The position numbers were made by a program, and so were the translations under genes. Below, piece by piece: positions 32,254-41,350 of a stretch of DNA of 64,000 bases (its first letter is position 1; each line of letters starts with the position of its first letter). The notes beneath the pieces are model-generated. The model was not told the origin of the DNA. It made no database searches and worked only from the letters and a program-made list of their open reading frames with translations. The DNA comes from JAKPBU01 sp964425695. GTDB lineage: Bacteria; Pseudomonadota; Gammaproteobacteria; Xanthomonadales; Xanthomonadaceae. The stretch spans positions 62,001 through 126,000 of the forward strand of contig CAYRNF010000001.1 in assembly GCA_964425695.1 (NCBI GenBank), read 5' to 3'.

Positions 32254-35200
32254 TTACGCCGCCTGCTGCACGATCCGCAGTGGGTTGTCCCATTGCTTGA
32301 GCAGCTCGGCTTCGCGCGCCTTGGCCTGGTGCAGGTGTGCTTCCTTGACGTGCCCGTAGCCGCGGATGTGTTCGGGGATGCTGGCGATCTCCGCGGCCAG
32401 GTCCACGTTGCCGGCGTCGAGCCGGTCGAGCAGGCCGGAGACGGTGCGCTCGTAGTCGGCAATCAGCTGGCGCTCGCCGCGGCGCTCGGCGGTGTAGCCG
32501 AACACGTCCAGCGACGTGCCGCGCAGGAAGCGCAGCTTGGCCACCAGCTTGAACGCGGTGAACACCCACGGACCGTACTCGCGCTTGACCAGCTCGCCCT
32601 TGGCGTTCTTCTTCGCCAGCAGCGGTGGCGCCAGGTGGAAGTGCAGCCCGCTGCGGATCTGGGCGAAGTCGCCCTCGAACTGCTGCTCCAGCCGGCGGCG
32701 GAACTCGCCGCTGGTGTACAGGCGCGCCACCTCGTACTCGTCCTTGTAGGCCATGAGCTTGAAGAAGTAGCGGGCCACGGCCTCGGACAGGTCGGTCGAG
32801 CCGGGCGCCTTGGCGCTCTCGGCGCTGCGCACCTTGGCGACGAAGTCGGCGTAGCGTTTCGCGTAGGCCGCGTTCTGGTAGTCGGTCAGGAACGCGACGC
32901 GGCGCGCGATCACCTCGTCCAGCGAGCGCGACAGGCGCGCATCGTCCAGCGGCAGGAACGCCACGTCGCCGCCGGACGAGGCCGGCACATGGCGCAGTTC
33001 GTCCTCGGCGCGCAGGTCGGTATCGCGCTGCGGCATCAGGCCGGACTCGTGGCCTTCGCTCGGCGTGGGCGCCAGCATCGGCAGCTCGCGCGGCGTGGCT
33101 TCTGCGCGGGTCGGCGCGTTGCGGATCACGCCGGCGGCTTCTTCCACCGCGCGTGGCTCGACCACCGCCAGGCGGCCCCAGGCGAAGGCGGTCTTGTTCA
33201 TCTCGACTGCGGCGCCGTTGAGCTCCACCGCGCGGTGGATCGCTTCGAGCGACAGCGGCACCAGACCCTGCTGCCAGGCGTAGCCGAGCATGAACAGGTT
33301 GGCGGCAATCGCGTCGCCCATCAGCGCGGTGGCGAGTTGGGTGGCATCCACTACCAACGGTTCGTCGCCATCCAGCGCGGTGCGCACCGCCGAGACGATC
33401 TCCGCCGCCGGGAACTGCATGTCCGGGCGCGTGGTGAACGTGCCGGGCATGGCCTCGTAGCTGTTGAGCACCACCTGGGTGCGCCCGGCGCGGATCTTCG
33501 ACAGCGCCCAGTAGTCGTTGACCACCACCATGTCGCAGCCGAGCACCAGGTCGGCCTCGCCCGCGGCGATGCGCACGGCGTGGATGTCCCCGGGCGACTT
33601 GGCGATGCGGATGTGCGTGGTGACCGCGCCGCCCTTCTGCGCCAGGCCGGTCTGGTCCAGCACCGTGCTGCCGCGGCCTTCCAGATGCCCGGCCATGCCC
33701 AGCAGCGCGCCGATGGTGACCACGCCGGTGCCGCCGACGCCGGTGATGAGGATGTTCCAGGGCTGCGACAGATCGGTGCGCACCGGCGGCGCAGGCAGGT
33801 TGGCGAGCTTTTCGGCCGCAGACACCTTCTTGCCCTTGCGCGGCGCGATGCCGTGCACGGTGACGAAGCTGGGGCAGAAGCCCTCGACGCAGCTGTAGTC
33901 CTTGTTGCAGTTGCTCTGGTCGATCTCGCGCTTGCGCCCGAACTCGGTGTCCTTGGGCAGCACGCTGACGCAGAACGACTTCTTGCCGCAGTCGCCGCAG
34001 CCTTCGCACACCAGCGTGTTCACGAACACGCGCTTGGCCGGGTCGACCATCTTGCCGCGCTTGCGGCGGCGGCGCTTCTCGGTGGCGCAGGTCTGGTCGT
34101 AGATCAGGATGCTGACGCCCTTCACCTCGCGCAGGCGCTTCTGCACGTTGTCGAGCTCGCGCCGGTCGAAGAACTCCACGCCGGACGGGAAGATCGAAGG
34201 ATCGCTCCACTTGGCGATCTCGTCGCTCAGCACCACGATCGTCTGCACGCCTTCGGCGCGCATCTGGTGCGCGATCTGCGGCACGGTGAGCGTGCCGTCA
34301 ACCGGCTGGCCGCCGGTCATCGCCACCGCGTCGTTGTAGAGGATCTTGTAGGTGATGTTGACGCCGGCCGACACCGCCTGGCGCACCGCCAGCGAGCCGC
34401 TGTGGAAATACGTGCCGTCGCCCAGGTTCTGGAACACGTGCTGGGTTTCGGTGAACCCGGCCTGCCCGCACCAGGTCACGCCTTCGCCGCCCATCTGGGT
34501 GAAGGTGTCGGTGTCGCGATCCATCCACGTCACCATGTAGTGGCAGCCGATGCCGGCCATGCCGCGCGAGCCTTCGGGCACCTTGGTGCTGGTGTTGTGC
34601 GGACAGCCGCTGCAGTAATGCGGCACGCGCGGGAACTGCGCGCGCGGCAGGGCGAGCTCGGCTTCCTTCGACGTCAGGAACGCCAGCTGCTGGTTGATGT
34701 GCTCGCTGCGGTGGAAGCGCTCGAGCCGCCGCGCGATCACGCGCGCGATGCGTGCGGGTGTGAGTTCGTTAGTGGAAGGCAGGATCCACTCGCCAGACTC
34801 GTCGTACTTGCCGACGATGCTGGGCCGGCTGCCGTCGCGGCCGCCGTCGAAGTTGTAGAACTGCTCCTTCATCTGGCTTTCGATGAAGGCGTGTTTTTCC
34901 TCCACCACCAGGATGTCTTCCAGCCCGCGCGCGAACTGCGCGATGCCCACCGGCTCCAGCGGCCAGGTCATGCCCACCTTGTAGACACGGATGCCCAGCT
35001 CGGCGCAGGTGCGCGCATCCAGGCCCAGTACTTCCAGCGCCTGCAGCACGTCGAGATAGCTCTTGCCGGTGGTGACGATGCCCAGCCGCGCGTTGGGCGA
35101 ATCGATCACGGTGCGGTCGATGCCGTTGGCGCGCGCGAACGCCTGCGCCGCCTTCACCGCGTAACGGTGCAGGCGCATCTCCTGGTCCAGCGGCGGATCG

Positions 35201-35991
35201 GGCCAGCGGATGTTCAGGCCGCCCGGCGGCAACTCGAAGTCCTCCGGCGTGACGATTTGTAGCGCGAACGGATTGACGTCCACGCTGGCGGAGGACTCCA
35301 CCGTCTCGGCGATGGTCTTGAAGCCGACCCAGCGCCCGGTGAACCGGCTCATCGCCCAGCCGATCATCCCCATGTCCAGGATGTCCTGCACCCCGGCCGG
35401 GTTGAGGATCGGCATCAGCGCGCTGGTGAACTCGCCTTCGGACCCGTGCGGCAGGGTAGAGCTGCGGCAGGCGTGGTCGTCGGCGGCCAGCGCCAGCACG
35501 CCGCCATGGCGGGACGTGCCGGCGGCGTTGCCGTGCTTGAACACGTCGCCGCAGCGGTCCACGCCCGGGCCCTTGCCGTACCACATGGCGTAGACGCCAT
35601 CGACCGTGGCGCCCGGGAACAGATTCGTCTGCTGGGTGCCCCAGACCATGGTGGCGCCCAGGTCCTCGTTCAGGCCGGGCTGGAACTTCACCCCGGCCGC
35701 TTCCAGGTGCTTGCGCGCGCGCCACAGCTCCAGGTCGAAGCCGCCCAGCGGCGAGCCGCGGTAGCCGGAAATGAACCCGCCGGTGTTCAGGCCCGCCGCC
35801 TGGTCGCGCAGGCGCTGCATCAGCGGCAGGCGCACCAGCGCCTGCACGCCGGACAGGTAGATCCGCCCCTGCGTGCGGGTGAACTTGTCCTCGAGGGTGT
35901 AGTCCCTGTCCACCGTCCCGGCCTGCACGCCGCTGTGGGTCAGGGTCGTGTTCGCCGAAGCCGGCGAGGAGAGTTCGGCGGTGCTGGTCAT
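32254..35991 (-). CDS. Indolepyruvate:ferredoxin oxidoreductase, fused subunits
   Basis: The 1245-residue thiamine-diphosphate enzyme decarboxylates aryl- or branched-chain 2-oxo acids to acyl-CoA with ferredoxin as acceptor. The order is an N-terminal pyrimidine-binding domain (GGFISGYRGSPLGGFDLELW), a TPP pyrophosphate domain with YCSGCPHNTSTKVPEG and GDGTYFHSGSLA, ferredoxin-like cysteines CEGCGDCGKKSFC and CNKDYSCVEGFCPSF, and a C-terminal gamma-type domain (ITGVGGTGVVTIGALLGMAG). The fused layout is usual in proteobacteria. A long single gene, it stands 225 bp from the divergent EAL gene. Start MTSTAELSSPASAN is followed by the conserved DRDYTLEDKFTR. Confidence 0.95.
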   Translation of the reverse strand: MTSTAELSSPASANTTLTHSGVQAGTVDRDYTLEDKFTRTQGRIYLSGVQALVRLPLMQRLRDQAAGLNTGGFISGYRGSPLGGFDLELWRARKHLEAAGVKFQPGLNEDLGATMVWGTQQTNLFPGATVDGVYAMWYGKGPGVDRCGDVFKHGNAAGTSRHGGVLALAADDHACRSSTLPHGSEGEFTSALMPILNPAGVQDILDMGMIGWAMSRFTGRWVGFKTIAETVESSASVDVNPFALQIVTPEDFELPPGGLNIRWPDPPLDQEMRLHRYAVKAAQAFARANGIDRTVIDSPNARLGIVTTGKSYLDVLQALEVLGLDARTCAELGIRVYKVGMTWPLEPVGIAQFARGLEDILVVEEKHAFIESQMKEQFYNFDGGRDGSRPSIVGKYDESGEWILPSTNELTPARIARVIARRLERFHRSEHINQQLAFLTSKEAELALPRAQFPRVPHYCSGCPHNTSTKVPEGSRGMAGIGCHYMVTWMDRDTDTFTQMGGEGVTWCGQAGFTETQHVFQNLGDGTYFHSGSLAVRQAVSAGVNITYKILYNDAVAMTGGQPVDGTLTVPQIAHQMRAEGVQTIVVLSDEIAKWSDPSIFPSGVEFFDRRELDNVQKRLREVKGVSILIYDQTCATEKRRRRKRGKMVDPAKRVFVNTLVCEGCGDCGKKSFCVSVLPKDTEFGRKREIDQSNCNKDYSCVEGFCPSFVTVHGIAPRKGKKVSAAEKLANLPAPPVRTDLSQPWNILITGVGGTGVVTIGALLGMAGHLEGRGSTVLDQTGLAQKGGAVTTHIRIAKSPGDIHAVRIAAGEADLVLGCDMVVVNDYWALSKIRAGRTQVVLNSYEAMPGTFTTRPDMQFPAAEIVSAVRTALDGDEPLVVDATQLATALMGDAIAANLFMLGYAWQQGLVPLSLEAIHRAVELNGAAVEMNKTAFAWGRLAVVEPRAVEEAAGVIRNAPTRAEATPRELPMLAPTPSEGHESGLMPQRDTDLRAEDELRHVPASSGGDVAFLPLDDARLSRSLDEVIARRVAFLTDYQNAAYAKRYADFVAKVRSAESAKAPGSTDLSEAVARYFFKLMAYKDEYEVARLYTSGEFRRRLEQQFEGDFAQIRSGLHFHLAPPLLAKKNAKGELVKREYGPWVFTAFKLVAKLRFLRGTSLDVFGYTAERRGERQLIADYERTVSGLLDRLDAGNVDLAAEIASIPEHIRGYGHVKEAHLHQAKAREAELLKQWDNPLRIVQQAA

Positions 35992-36216
35992 GCGGACGGC
36001 TTCTCGAGGGATCGATCTGGCGGGCGACGCACGGTCGCTGGCGGGCCTGCGCGAAAACCGCGCAAGGCACTGGAAAAACGCGCCGCATTCTACCAGCGGC
36101 CCCCCGTTGCGGCCGGCGCGCGCGCCGGTGCGGGCCGCTGCAACGCGGCGTTCACGTTGCCATACTTACGGTCGGGTCCTTGCTGCGCAGCGAGGCACGG
36201 GAGAGGAATCACCGGC

Positions 36217-38112
36217 ATGCATCTGGCGCATACCAGCAGGGAAGGGGCGCCCGGAGGCGACGGCAAGCGTGGCCGCTACACGCACGCGCTGGTCGCGCTG
36301 ACCCGCGCGGTCTGGCACGAGGAATGCACGCTGGCCACGGCGCTGGGCTACATCTGCGAAGCCGCCGCCGACGCACTGGAAGTGCCCCGCGTCAACGTGT
36401 GGCACTACGACGCGGAGCGCCGCGAACTGCGCTGCCTGCACGACTACGACCGCGAGCGGCGCCACCACACCACGCGCCCGGAGGCGCTGGAGATCCTGAC
36501 CCTGGCCGACAGCGACTACATCGCGTCGCTGGAGGTGGTGCGCGCGATCGACGCCGACGACGTGGACTCCGATCCCAGCACGGCCCGTTCGGTGGGCGCG
36601 CTGCGCGACTACCTGCACCGCCACCACATCCGTTCGCTGCTGGACGCGCCGGTCCTGGCCGAAGGCCGGCTGGTTGGCGTGATCTGCCACGAGCAGGTGG
36701 ACGCCAAGCGCGTGTGGACCGACGAGGAGGTGGCCTTCGCCGGCAGCATGGGCGACTACGTGGCCCTGGCCATCGAGGTGCAGCGCCGCCGCGACGCCGA
36801 GCGCGCGCTGGACCACCTGCGCCTGCACGATGCGGCCACCGACCTGCCCAATCGCGAATACCTGCTGGAATTGCTCGGCATGCGGCTCAAGGCCGGCCAC
36901 GACCGCGCGGCGCAGGCCGATGTCGGCGCGGTCCACCTGCAGATCTACCTGCCGTACGTGGCCGCGCTGTCTGCGGGCAGCCACACCTTCGACGACAGCA
37001 TGGCCGCCGTGGCCGCGGCGCTGCAGCGTGAACTGGGCGACGGGTACAACCTGGCGCGGGTGCGCGCCGATGCGTTCGCGGTGCTGCCGCGGCACCCGCA
37101 GCCGGACCGCGAGCTGGTGGCGCTGGCCGAGCGCTGCGTGGCGGTGGTGCGCGAGCTGTCGGCCGGCACCGAGATCGAGACCGGCGCCGCGGCCGGCGTG
37201 GCCTTCGCCCGCGACCTGGCCGAACGCGACGCGCGGGTCATGCTGCGCAACGCGGAACTGGCCAGCGCGCACGCGCGGGCGCACGGGCGCTACCGCTACG
37301 AGATCTTCGACATCGACCACCACCGCGAGCTGATGGCGCGGCTGCGCCTGGAGCAGGCGTTGCGCGACGGGTTGGCGCAGGACCAGTTCCGCGTGCTGTA
37401 CCAGCCCGAAGTTGACCTGCGCGACGGCAGCTGGATCGGCGCGGAAGCGCTGCTGCGCTGGCAGCGTGGCGATGCGCTGGTGACCGCGGGCGAATTCATC
37501 GGCGCGGCCGAATCCTCCGGCCTGATCCTGGCGCTGGGGCGGCTGGTGCTGGCGCGGGCCTGCGCGGAGGCGGCGGCGTGGTGCGGCGGTGCCGCGGACG
37601 GCCCGGTGCTGCGCGTCAACGTGTCGGCGCAGCAGTTCGACACCGCCAGCCTGGTGGACGATGTGGCCCAGGCGCTGGAGGACAGCGGGCTGCCGCCGGC
37701 GCGGCTGTGCCTGGAGGTGACCGAAACGACCCTGCTGCGCGATGCGGTGCAGGCGGCGGCCACCATGCTGCGGCTGAAGTCGCTGGGGGTGCGCCTGGCC
37801 ATCGACGACTTCGGGACCGGCTACTCCTCGTTCGCGTACCTCAAGCAGTTCCCCGTGGACGTGCTGAAGATCGACCGCAGTTTCGTGGCCGGCTTGCCGG
37901 GCGAGCCCAGCGACGCGGCGGTGGTGCGCGGCATCGCGGGGATCGGCCGCGACATCGGCATGGAAGTCGTGGCCGAAGGCGTGGAGACGCAGGCCCAGGC
38001 CGAGGCGCTGCGCGCGGCGGGCATCGAGCGCGCGCAGGGCTGGCTGTACGCGCCCGCGGTGGAAGCCGGGCAGCTGCGCGAGCGGCTGCGTTGCCCGCAC
38101 CGCCGGCACTGA
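36217..38112 (+). CDS. GAF-degenerate GGDEF-EAL c-di-GMP phosphodiesterase
   Basis: The 631-residue cytoplasmic protein has an N-terminal GAF sensor (about 30-175, HIRSLLDAPVLAEGRLVGVI). A GGDEF-like domain (about 185-365) has DLPNREYLLELLG, but its active loop reads RVRADAFAVLP in place of GGDEF and is presumably inactive. The C-terminal EAL domain is intact: E410 in GAEALLRW, NVSAQQF, EVTETTLL, AIDDFGTGYSSFAYL, KIDRSFV and AEGVET. It should hydrolyse c-di-GMP in response to a GAF ligand. No transmembrane segment is seen. Confidence 0.94.
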   Translation: MHLAHTSREGAPGGDGKRGRYTHALVALTRAVWHEECTLATALGYICEAAADALEVPRVNVWHYDAERRELRCLHDYDRERRHHTTRPEALEILTLADSDYIASLEVVRAIDADDVDSDPSTARSVGALRDYLHRHHIRSLLDAPVLAEGRLVGVICHEQVDAKRVWTDEEVAFAGSMGDYVALAIEVQRRRDAERALDHLRLHDAATDLPNREYLLELLGMRLKAGHDRAAQADVGAVHLQIYLPYVAALSAGSHTFDDSMAAVAAALQRELGDGYNLARVRADAFAVLPRHPQPDRELVALAERCVAVVRELSAGTEIETGAAAGVAFARDLAERDARVMLRNAELASAHARAHGRYRYEIFDIDHHRELMARLRLEQALRDGLAQDQFRVLYQPEVDLRDGSWIGAEALLRWQRGDALVTAGEFIGAAESSGLILALGRLVLARACAEAAAWCGGAADGPVLRVNVSAQQFDTASLVDDVAQALEDSGLPPARLCLEVTETTLLRDAVQAAATMLRLKSLGVRLAIDDFGTGYSSFAYLKQFPVDVLKIDRSFVAGLPGEPSDAAVVRGIAGIGRDIGMEVVAEGVETQAQAEALRAAGIERAQGWLYAPAVEAGQLRERLRCPHRRH

Positions 38113-38133
38113 CGCCGCAACGGACCCGGTTGC

Positions 38134-38159
38134 TATAGTTCGCCCCTGTTTTACAGGGG
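38134..38159. promoter_or_regulatory. Promoter -10 and 17-bp palindrome before the TPR-like gene
   Basis: TATAGT at 38134-38139 is a good -10 box. It is followed at 38143-38159 by CCCCTGTTTTACAGGGG, a perfect inverted repeat with 7-bp arms and a 3-nt loop. The right arm supplies the GGGGG in front of the GTG at 38168. The palindrome could be an operator at the start site or an mRNA hairpin hiding the ribosome site. Confidence 0.5.
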
Positions 38160-38167
38160 GAATTGCC

Positions 38168-38806
38168 GTGTTCCGCAACATCCAGCGTACCGGTGCGCTG
38201 CTCGCGCTGCTGGCGTCAGGCATGGCCTGGGCGCAGTCGACGACCCGGGTGGAAGAGTTCTACTTCGACGACGACCGCAAGGCGCTGCAGACCTTCCAGG
38301 TGGTCAAGGGCGACGACGATGCCGCGGTGAAGCGCCTGCTGCAGATGGCCGAGCGCGACGGCGTCAATGCCGACAAGGCCAAGGCGCAGCTCGCGCACCT
38401 GCTGATGTCCAAGGGGCGCCTGCAGGAGGGCAAGTCGTTCTACGCGCAGCTGCTGCAGCGCCACGACCAGACCAGTGGGCTGCAACGACCGCTGCTGCAT
38501 CGCTACGGCTGGGACCTGTACCGCGCGGGCGAGTACGGCCCGGCGCTGGCGCAGTGGCAGCGGCTGCTGGACGGCCGCGGTATCCAGCCCGCCTGGGCGC
38601 CGCCGACGATGGCGCTGGTGCTGTGGAAGCTGGATCGCAGGCAGGAAGCCGTGGCCTGGTACGCCGCTGCGGTACGCACCGAACCGGGCAAGTGGGGCGC
38701 GGGCCGCCTGCCCGCGGACCTGCTGCGCGACTGGACCGACGCGGAACGCGCCGACCTGGCCCAGGTCCAGGCCGCGTGGGCCAAGGCGCCGCCGGCCTGG
38801 CCCTGA
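38168..38806 (+). CDS. Exported TPR-like protein of unknown function
   Basis: The 212-residue protein starts at a GTG with a GGGGGAA ribosome site. A clear Sec signal (ALLALLASGMAWAQ) is followed by three or four weak TPR-type helical pairs (DDAAVKRLLQMAERDG, GRLQEGKSFYAQLLQ, GEYGPALAQWQRLLDG, RRQEAVAWYAAAVRTEPG). The family is not recognised. It is expected in the periplasm as a protein-protein scaffold. Its stop is 18 bp from the convergent ankyrin lipoprotein gene. Confidence 0.8.
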   Translation: MFRNIQRTGALLALLASGMAWAQSTTRVEEFYFDDDRKALQTFQVVKGDDDAAVKRLLQMAERDGVNADKAKAQLAHLLMSKGRLQEGKSFYAQLLQRHDQTSGLQRPLLHRYGWDLYRAGEYGPALAQWQRLLDGRGIQPAWAPPTMALVLWKLDRRQEAVAWYAAAVRTEPGKWGAGRLPADLLRDWTDAERADLAQVQAAWAKAPPAWP

Positions 38807-38824
38807 AAGGCCCCGGCTGCCGGG

Positions 38825-39580
38825 TCAGTCGTCAGCCGCCTGGACGTTGGCTTCCAGCGATACGTTGTTCGCCTTGAGCCAGGCCACGACCTGGCGGCGC
38901 TGCGCCAAGGCCTGCGGGTTGAGCAGTTCGCGGCGGTAGCTGAAGTAATAGCTCTGGAACGACGCGCCCTTCGAGTCCAGGGCCAGGGGCGAGGCGCCTT
39001 TTTCCAATAGCCGCAGGATCGCCGCCCCGGCGTTGGTGCGCGCGGCGACCAGCAGCGGCGTGCCGCCGTTGGCATCGGCCAGGTTGGGGTCCGCGCCCGC
39101 GTCCAGCAACACCGCGTACTGCCCGGCGTCGGGCGACAGCAGCGCCTTCATCAGCGCGGTCTCGCCGGTGCGCGCGTTGCGCGCATCGGGATCGCCGCCA
39201 TGGGCGAGCACCAGGCGCAGCAGCTCGGGATTGTCGGAAAACGCCGCGGCGTGCACCGCGGTCTCGCCGCGCGGCCCGGCGCGGTTGGGATCCGCCCCGC
39301 CTTGCAGCAGGGCTTCGACGCTGTCGGGCTGGTTGGCGCGGATCGCCTCGATCAGCAGGGTCTCGCCCCGGCTGCCCGGCGTGTCCGCCTGCACGCGTTC
39401 CAGCTGCCGGCGGATCTCCGCCGCGTCGCCGCGCCGCACCGCCTGCGCCAGCGGGGCGAGGTCGGGGTTGGAAAAGGCGTCGTTGGGAACGGCGGCGTTG
39501 CTCATCGGTTTCGGCTCACGCGCACAGGCGACCGTGGCGCAGGCCAGGCTCGCGATGAAGAGGGCAGCGACCAGTCGCAT
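38825..39580 (-). CDS. Ankyrin-repeat lipoprotein
   Basis: The 251-residue protein has a hydrophobic signal (LVAALFIASLACATVACA) with lipobox-like cysteines and at least four ankyrin repeats at about 65-210: GETLLIEAIRANQPDSVEAL, GETAVHAAAFSDNPELLRLV, GETALMKALLS and GGTPLLVAARTNAGAAILRL. It is likely periplasmic and membrane-anchored. It sits 71 bp after the lipase gene on the same strand. Exported ankyrin or Sel1 proteins next to lipases act as immunity partners in some secretion systems (family knowledge). That role here is inference. Confidence 0.88.
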   Translation of the reverse strand: MRLVAALFIASLACATVACAREPKPMSNAAVPNDAFSNPDLAPLAQAVRRGDAAEIRRQLERVQADTPGSRGETLLIEAIRANQPDSVEALLQGGADPNRAGPRGETAVHAAAFSDNPELLRLVLAHGGDPDARNARTGETALMKALLSPDAGQYAVLLDAGADPNLADANGGTPLLVAARTNAGAAILRLLEKGASPLALDSKGASFQSYYFSYRRELLNPQALAQRRQVVAWLKANNVSLEANVQAADD

Positions 39581-39651
39581 CTGCAGCGGATTCTAGCCGC
39601 AGCCCACGCCGGCCGCTGCCGGCGCGCGGCACGCCGATCCGGGGCAGCCGA

Positions 39652-41226
39652 TCAATTGAAGGGGTTCAGGAAATCGCCCACCGCGGCCGCGCCGTCGGTG
39701 ACGCCCTGTGCCACCCAGCCGGTGCCATCGGCCACCCATTCGGTGGTCTGGCCGACGGCATCGGTACCGAATTCGAACAGGTCGCCGGTGCCGCCGACGG
39801 TGAACGACAGCGCGTCGCCCATCCAGCCGTCGATGCCGTCGTCGAGGGTGGCGGCCAGCGAATCGGCGTAACCGTCGACGGTGTCGCCGGTGGAGTTGAG
39901 CGCGCCTTCGGCCAGGTCGCCCAGGATGTTCACCGTGCCCTGCACGTAGTCGCCCTGCGCGAACTGGGTCGCGGCCACGTCCTGGACGTCGGTGATCAGG
40001 TCATGCAGGTTGCGCGCATAGTCGTCCTTGGCCACGTCGGGCAGCAGGTTCTGCAGCTCGCGACCCAGGTTGGACGGGTTCTCGTAGCCGGCCTGCCACG
40101 GCTGGTTCTCGACCATGCCGGCGGTCAGCGCATTGGGATTGTGGCTGATGGCCGAGTAGGCCAGGTTGCCCACCAGCGGCGCGATCCCCGGCAGGATCAG
40201 GTCGCCCAGCGGGCTGCGCGCCAGTTCCACGCCCGCGTTCACCAGCGGCGCGTTGCCGACGTTCTCGACCGGGCCGTAATGGGTGAACATGTTGTTGGCG
40301 TCGCGCGCAGCCGGGTTCACCACGATCTGCGTGCCCAGCGCGTCTGGGGCCAGCAGGCCGGTCACCCAGGAATCCTGCGCATTGGTCAGGGCGTCCTCGG
40401 CCAGCGAGTAGGCGCGGATCTGGCCGTTCTCGGCGAGCTCGCGCGCGGCCGAAGGACTGATGCCCATCCGGTCGAAGGTGTTGGGATGGATGCCCGAACC
40501 GTCGAACGTCACCGCCGGCACGCCGCTGGCCAGCGAACCGACCGTAGCCAGGCCGCCGCCTTGGGAGTGGCCGGTGATGGCCAGGTTGGAGGAGTCGCCG
40601 GCGGCGTTGTTGCCGAACACCCGCTCGAACTCCATGGCGGTGTTCACCGCCGTCACGCTGAACTTGTCGCCGTCGGGGGTCTCGAAGCCGGTGCCCTGGG
40701 TGAAGTTGTTGTCCCAGTCGGCGCCGCCCTCTGCGGTGCCGCGGTACGACAGGACGAAGTTGCCTTGGCCGTCGGTGTACACCTCCGCCCGGAATTCCTG
40801 GGGATTCTGCTGGTCGGCCGGCAAGGTCTCGTCCGCGCCCAGGAACTGCTCGCGCCACGCCTGGGGATCCTGGATACCGCGATCGATGAGCTGCTGGTCG
40901 CTGACCGCGCTCCAGCCTTCGGGTGCCGGGCCGCGCGTGCCGTACACCGCGGTGGCCAGCTGCGACATGGTCACGTCGAACGGCTGCGCCTGGGTGCCGC
41001 TGGCGATGCCCGACAGCGTGCTGCCGGTGGGGATCCCGTACTGGGTGCCGCCCACGCCGCTGGGGCCGGTGGGAATGCTCGAAGGCGTGGCCTGCAGCGG
41101 GCTGTAGGTCGGTTCCGGCCGGTAGCTGCTGACCGGCGTGGGTGCCGGACCGGGCTGCGGCTCGGGGCGCGGCGGCGGAGGCGGCGGCACATAGGTCGAA
41201 ACGCCGTCGGTCGCGGTCAGGGCCAT
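39652..41226 (-). CDS. Lipase-like alpha/beta hydrolase without signal peptide, candidate secreted effector
   Basis: The 524-residue protein has a Pro/Thr/Ser-rich N-terminal 90 residues (starting MALTATDGVSTYVPPPPPPR) and a class-3-like lipase core: AVYGTRGPAPEG, FVLSYRGTAEGGADWDNNFT, nucleophile elbow ITGHSQGGGLATVGSLASG (Ser221) and a later histidine in NMFTHYGPVEN. A Gly/Asp-rich C-terminus follows. There is no Sec signal. The start at 41226 has GGAG 9 bp upstream and is preferred over the ATG at 41241. Next to an exported ankyrin lipoprotein it looks like a phospholipase effector with an immunity protein, but no secretion-system gene is in the window. Confidence 0.8.
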   Translation of the reverse strand: MALTATDGVSTYVPPPPPPRPEPQPGPAPTPVSSYRPEPTYSPLQATPSSIPTGPSGVGGTQYGIPTGSTLSGIASGTQAQPFDVTMSQLATAVYGTRGPAPEGWSAVSDQQLIDRGIQDPQAWREQFLGADETLPADQQNPQEFRAEVYTDGQGNFVLSYRGTAEGGADWDNNFTQGTGFETPDGDKFSVTAVNTAMEFERVFGNNAAGDSSNLAITGHSQGGGLATVGSLASGVPAVTFDGSGIHPNTFDRMGISPSAARELAENGQIRAYSLAEDALTNAQDSWVTGLLAPDALGTQIVVNPAARDANNMFTHYGPVENVGNAPLVNAGVELARSPLGDLILPGIAPLVGNLAYSAISHNPNALTAGMVENQPWQAGYENPSNLGRELQNLLPDVAKDDYARNLHDLITDVQDVAATQFAQGDYVQGTVNILGDLAEGALNSTGDTVDGYADSLAATLDDGIDGWMGDALSFTVGGTGDLFEFGTDAVGQTTEWVADGTGWVAQGVTDGAAAVGDFLNPFN

Positions 41227-41260
41227 GGCCGTGCTCTCCATCCCATTGGATACGGCCGCA

Positions 41261-41338
41261 CCCTAGCGCCTGCGCGGGCTGCCGACAGCTAGGGCGTTCC
41301 CTAGCCCGCCGGTTGTCGGCCGCGCCCCGCCCCTAGCG
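41261..41338. promoter_or_regulatory. CTAG-rich upstream region of the lipase gene
   Basis: Within 78 bp there are CCCTAGCGC at 41261 and 41331, and an inverted repeat GCTAGGG-CGTT-CCCTAGC at 41288-41305. The latter is nested in GCCGACA/TGTCGGC arms at 41281-41287 and 41314-41320. CTAG is usually rare in proteobacterial DNA. The same GCTAGGGC motif occurs twice upstream of the propeller gene. Confidence 0.5.
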
Positions 41339-41350
41339 CAGCACGCGTAC

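Noticed and set aside
36166..38223. Long minus-strand open frame antisense to the EAL gene
   Set aside because: It lacks domains, while the plus strand shows GAF and EAL motifs in order. High GC produces such open shadows throughout the window.
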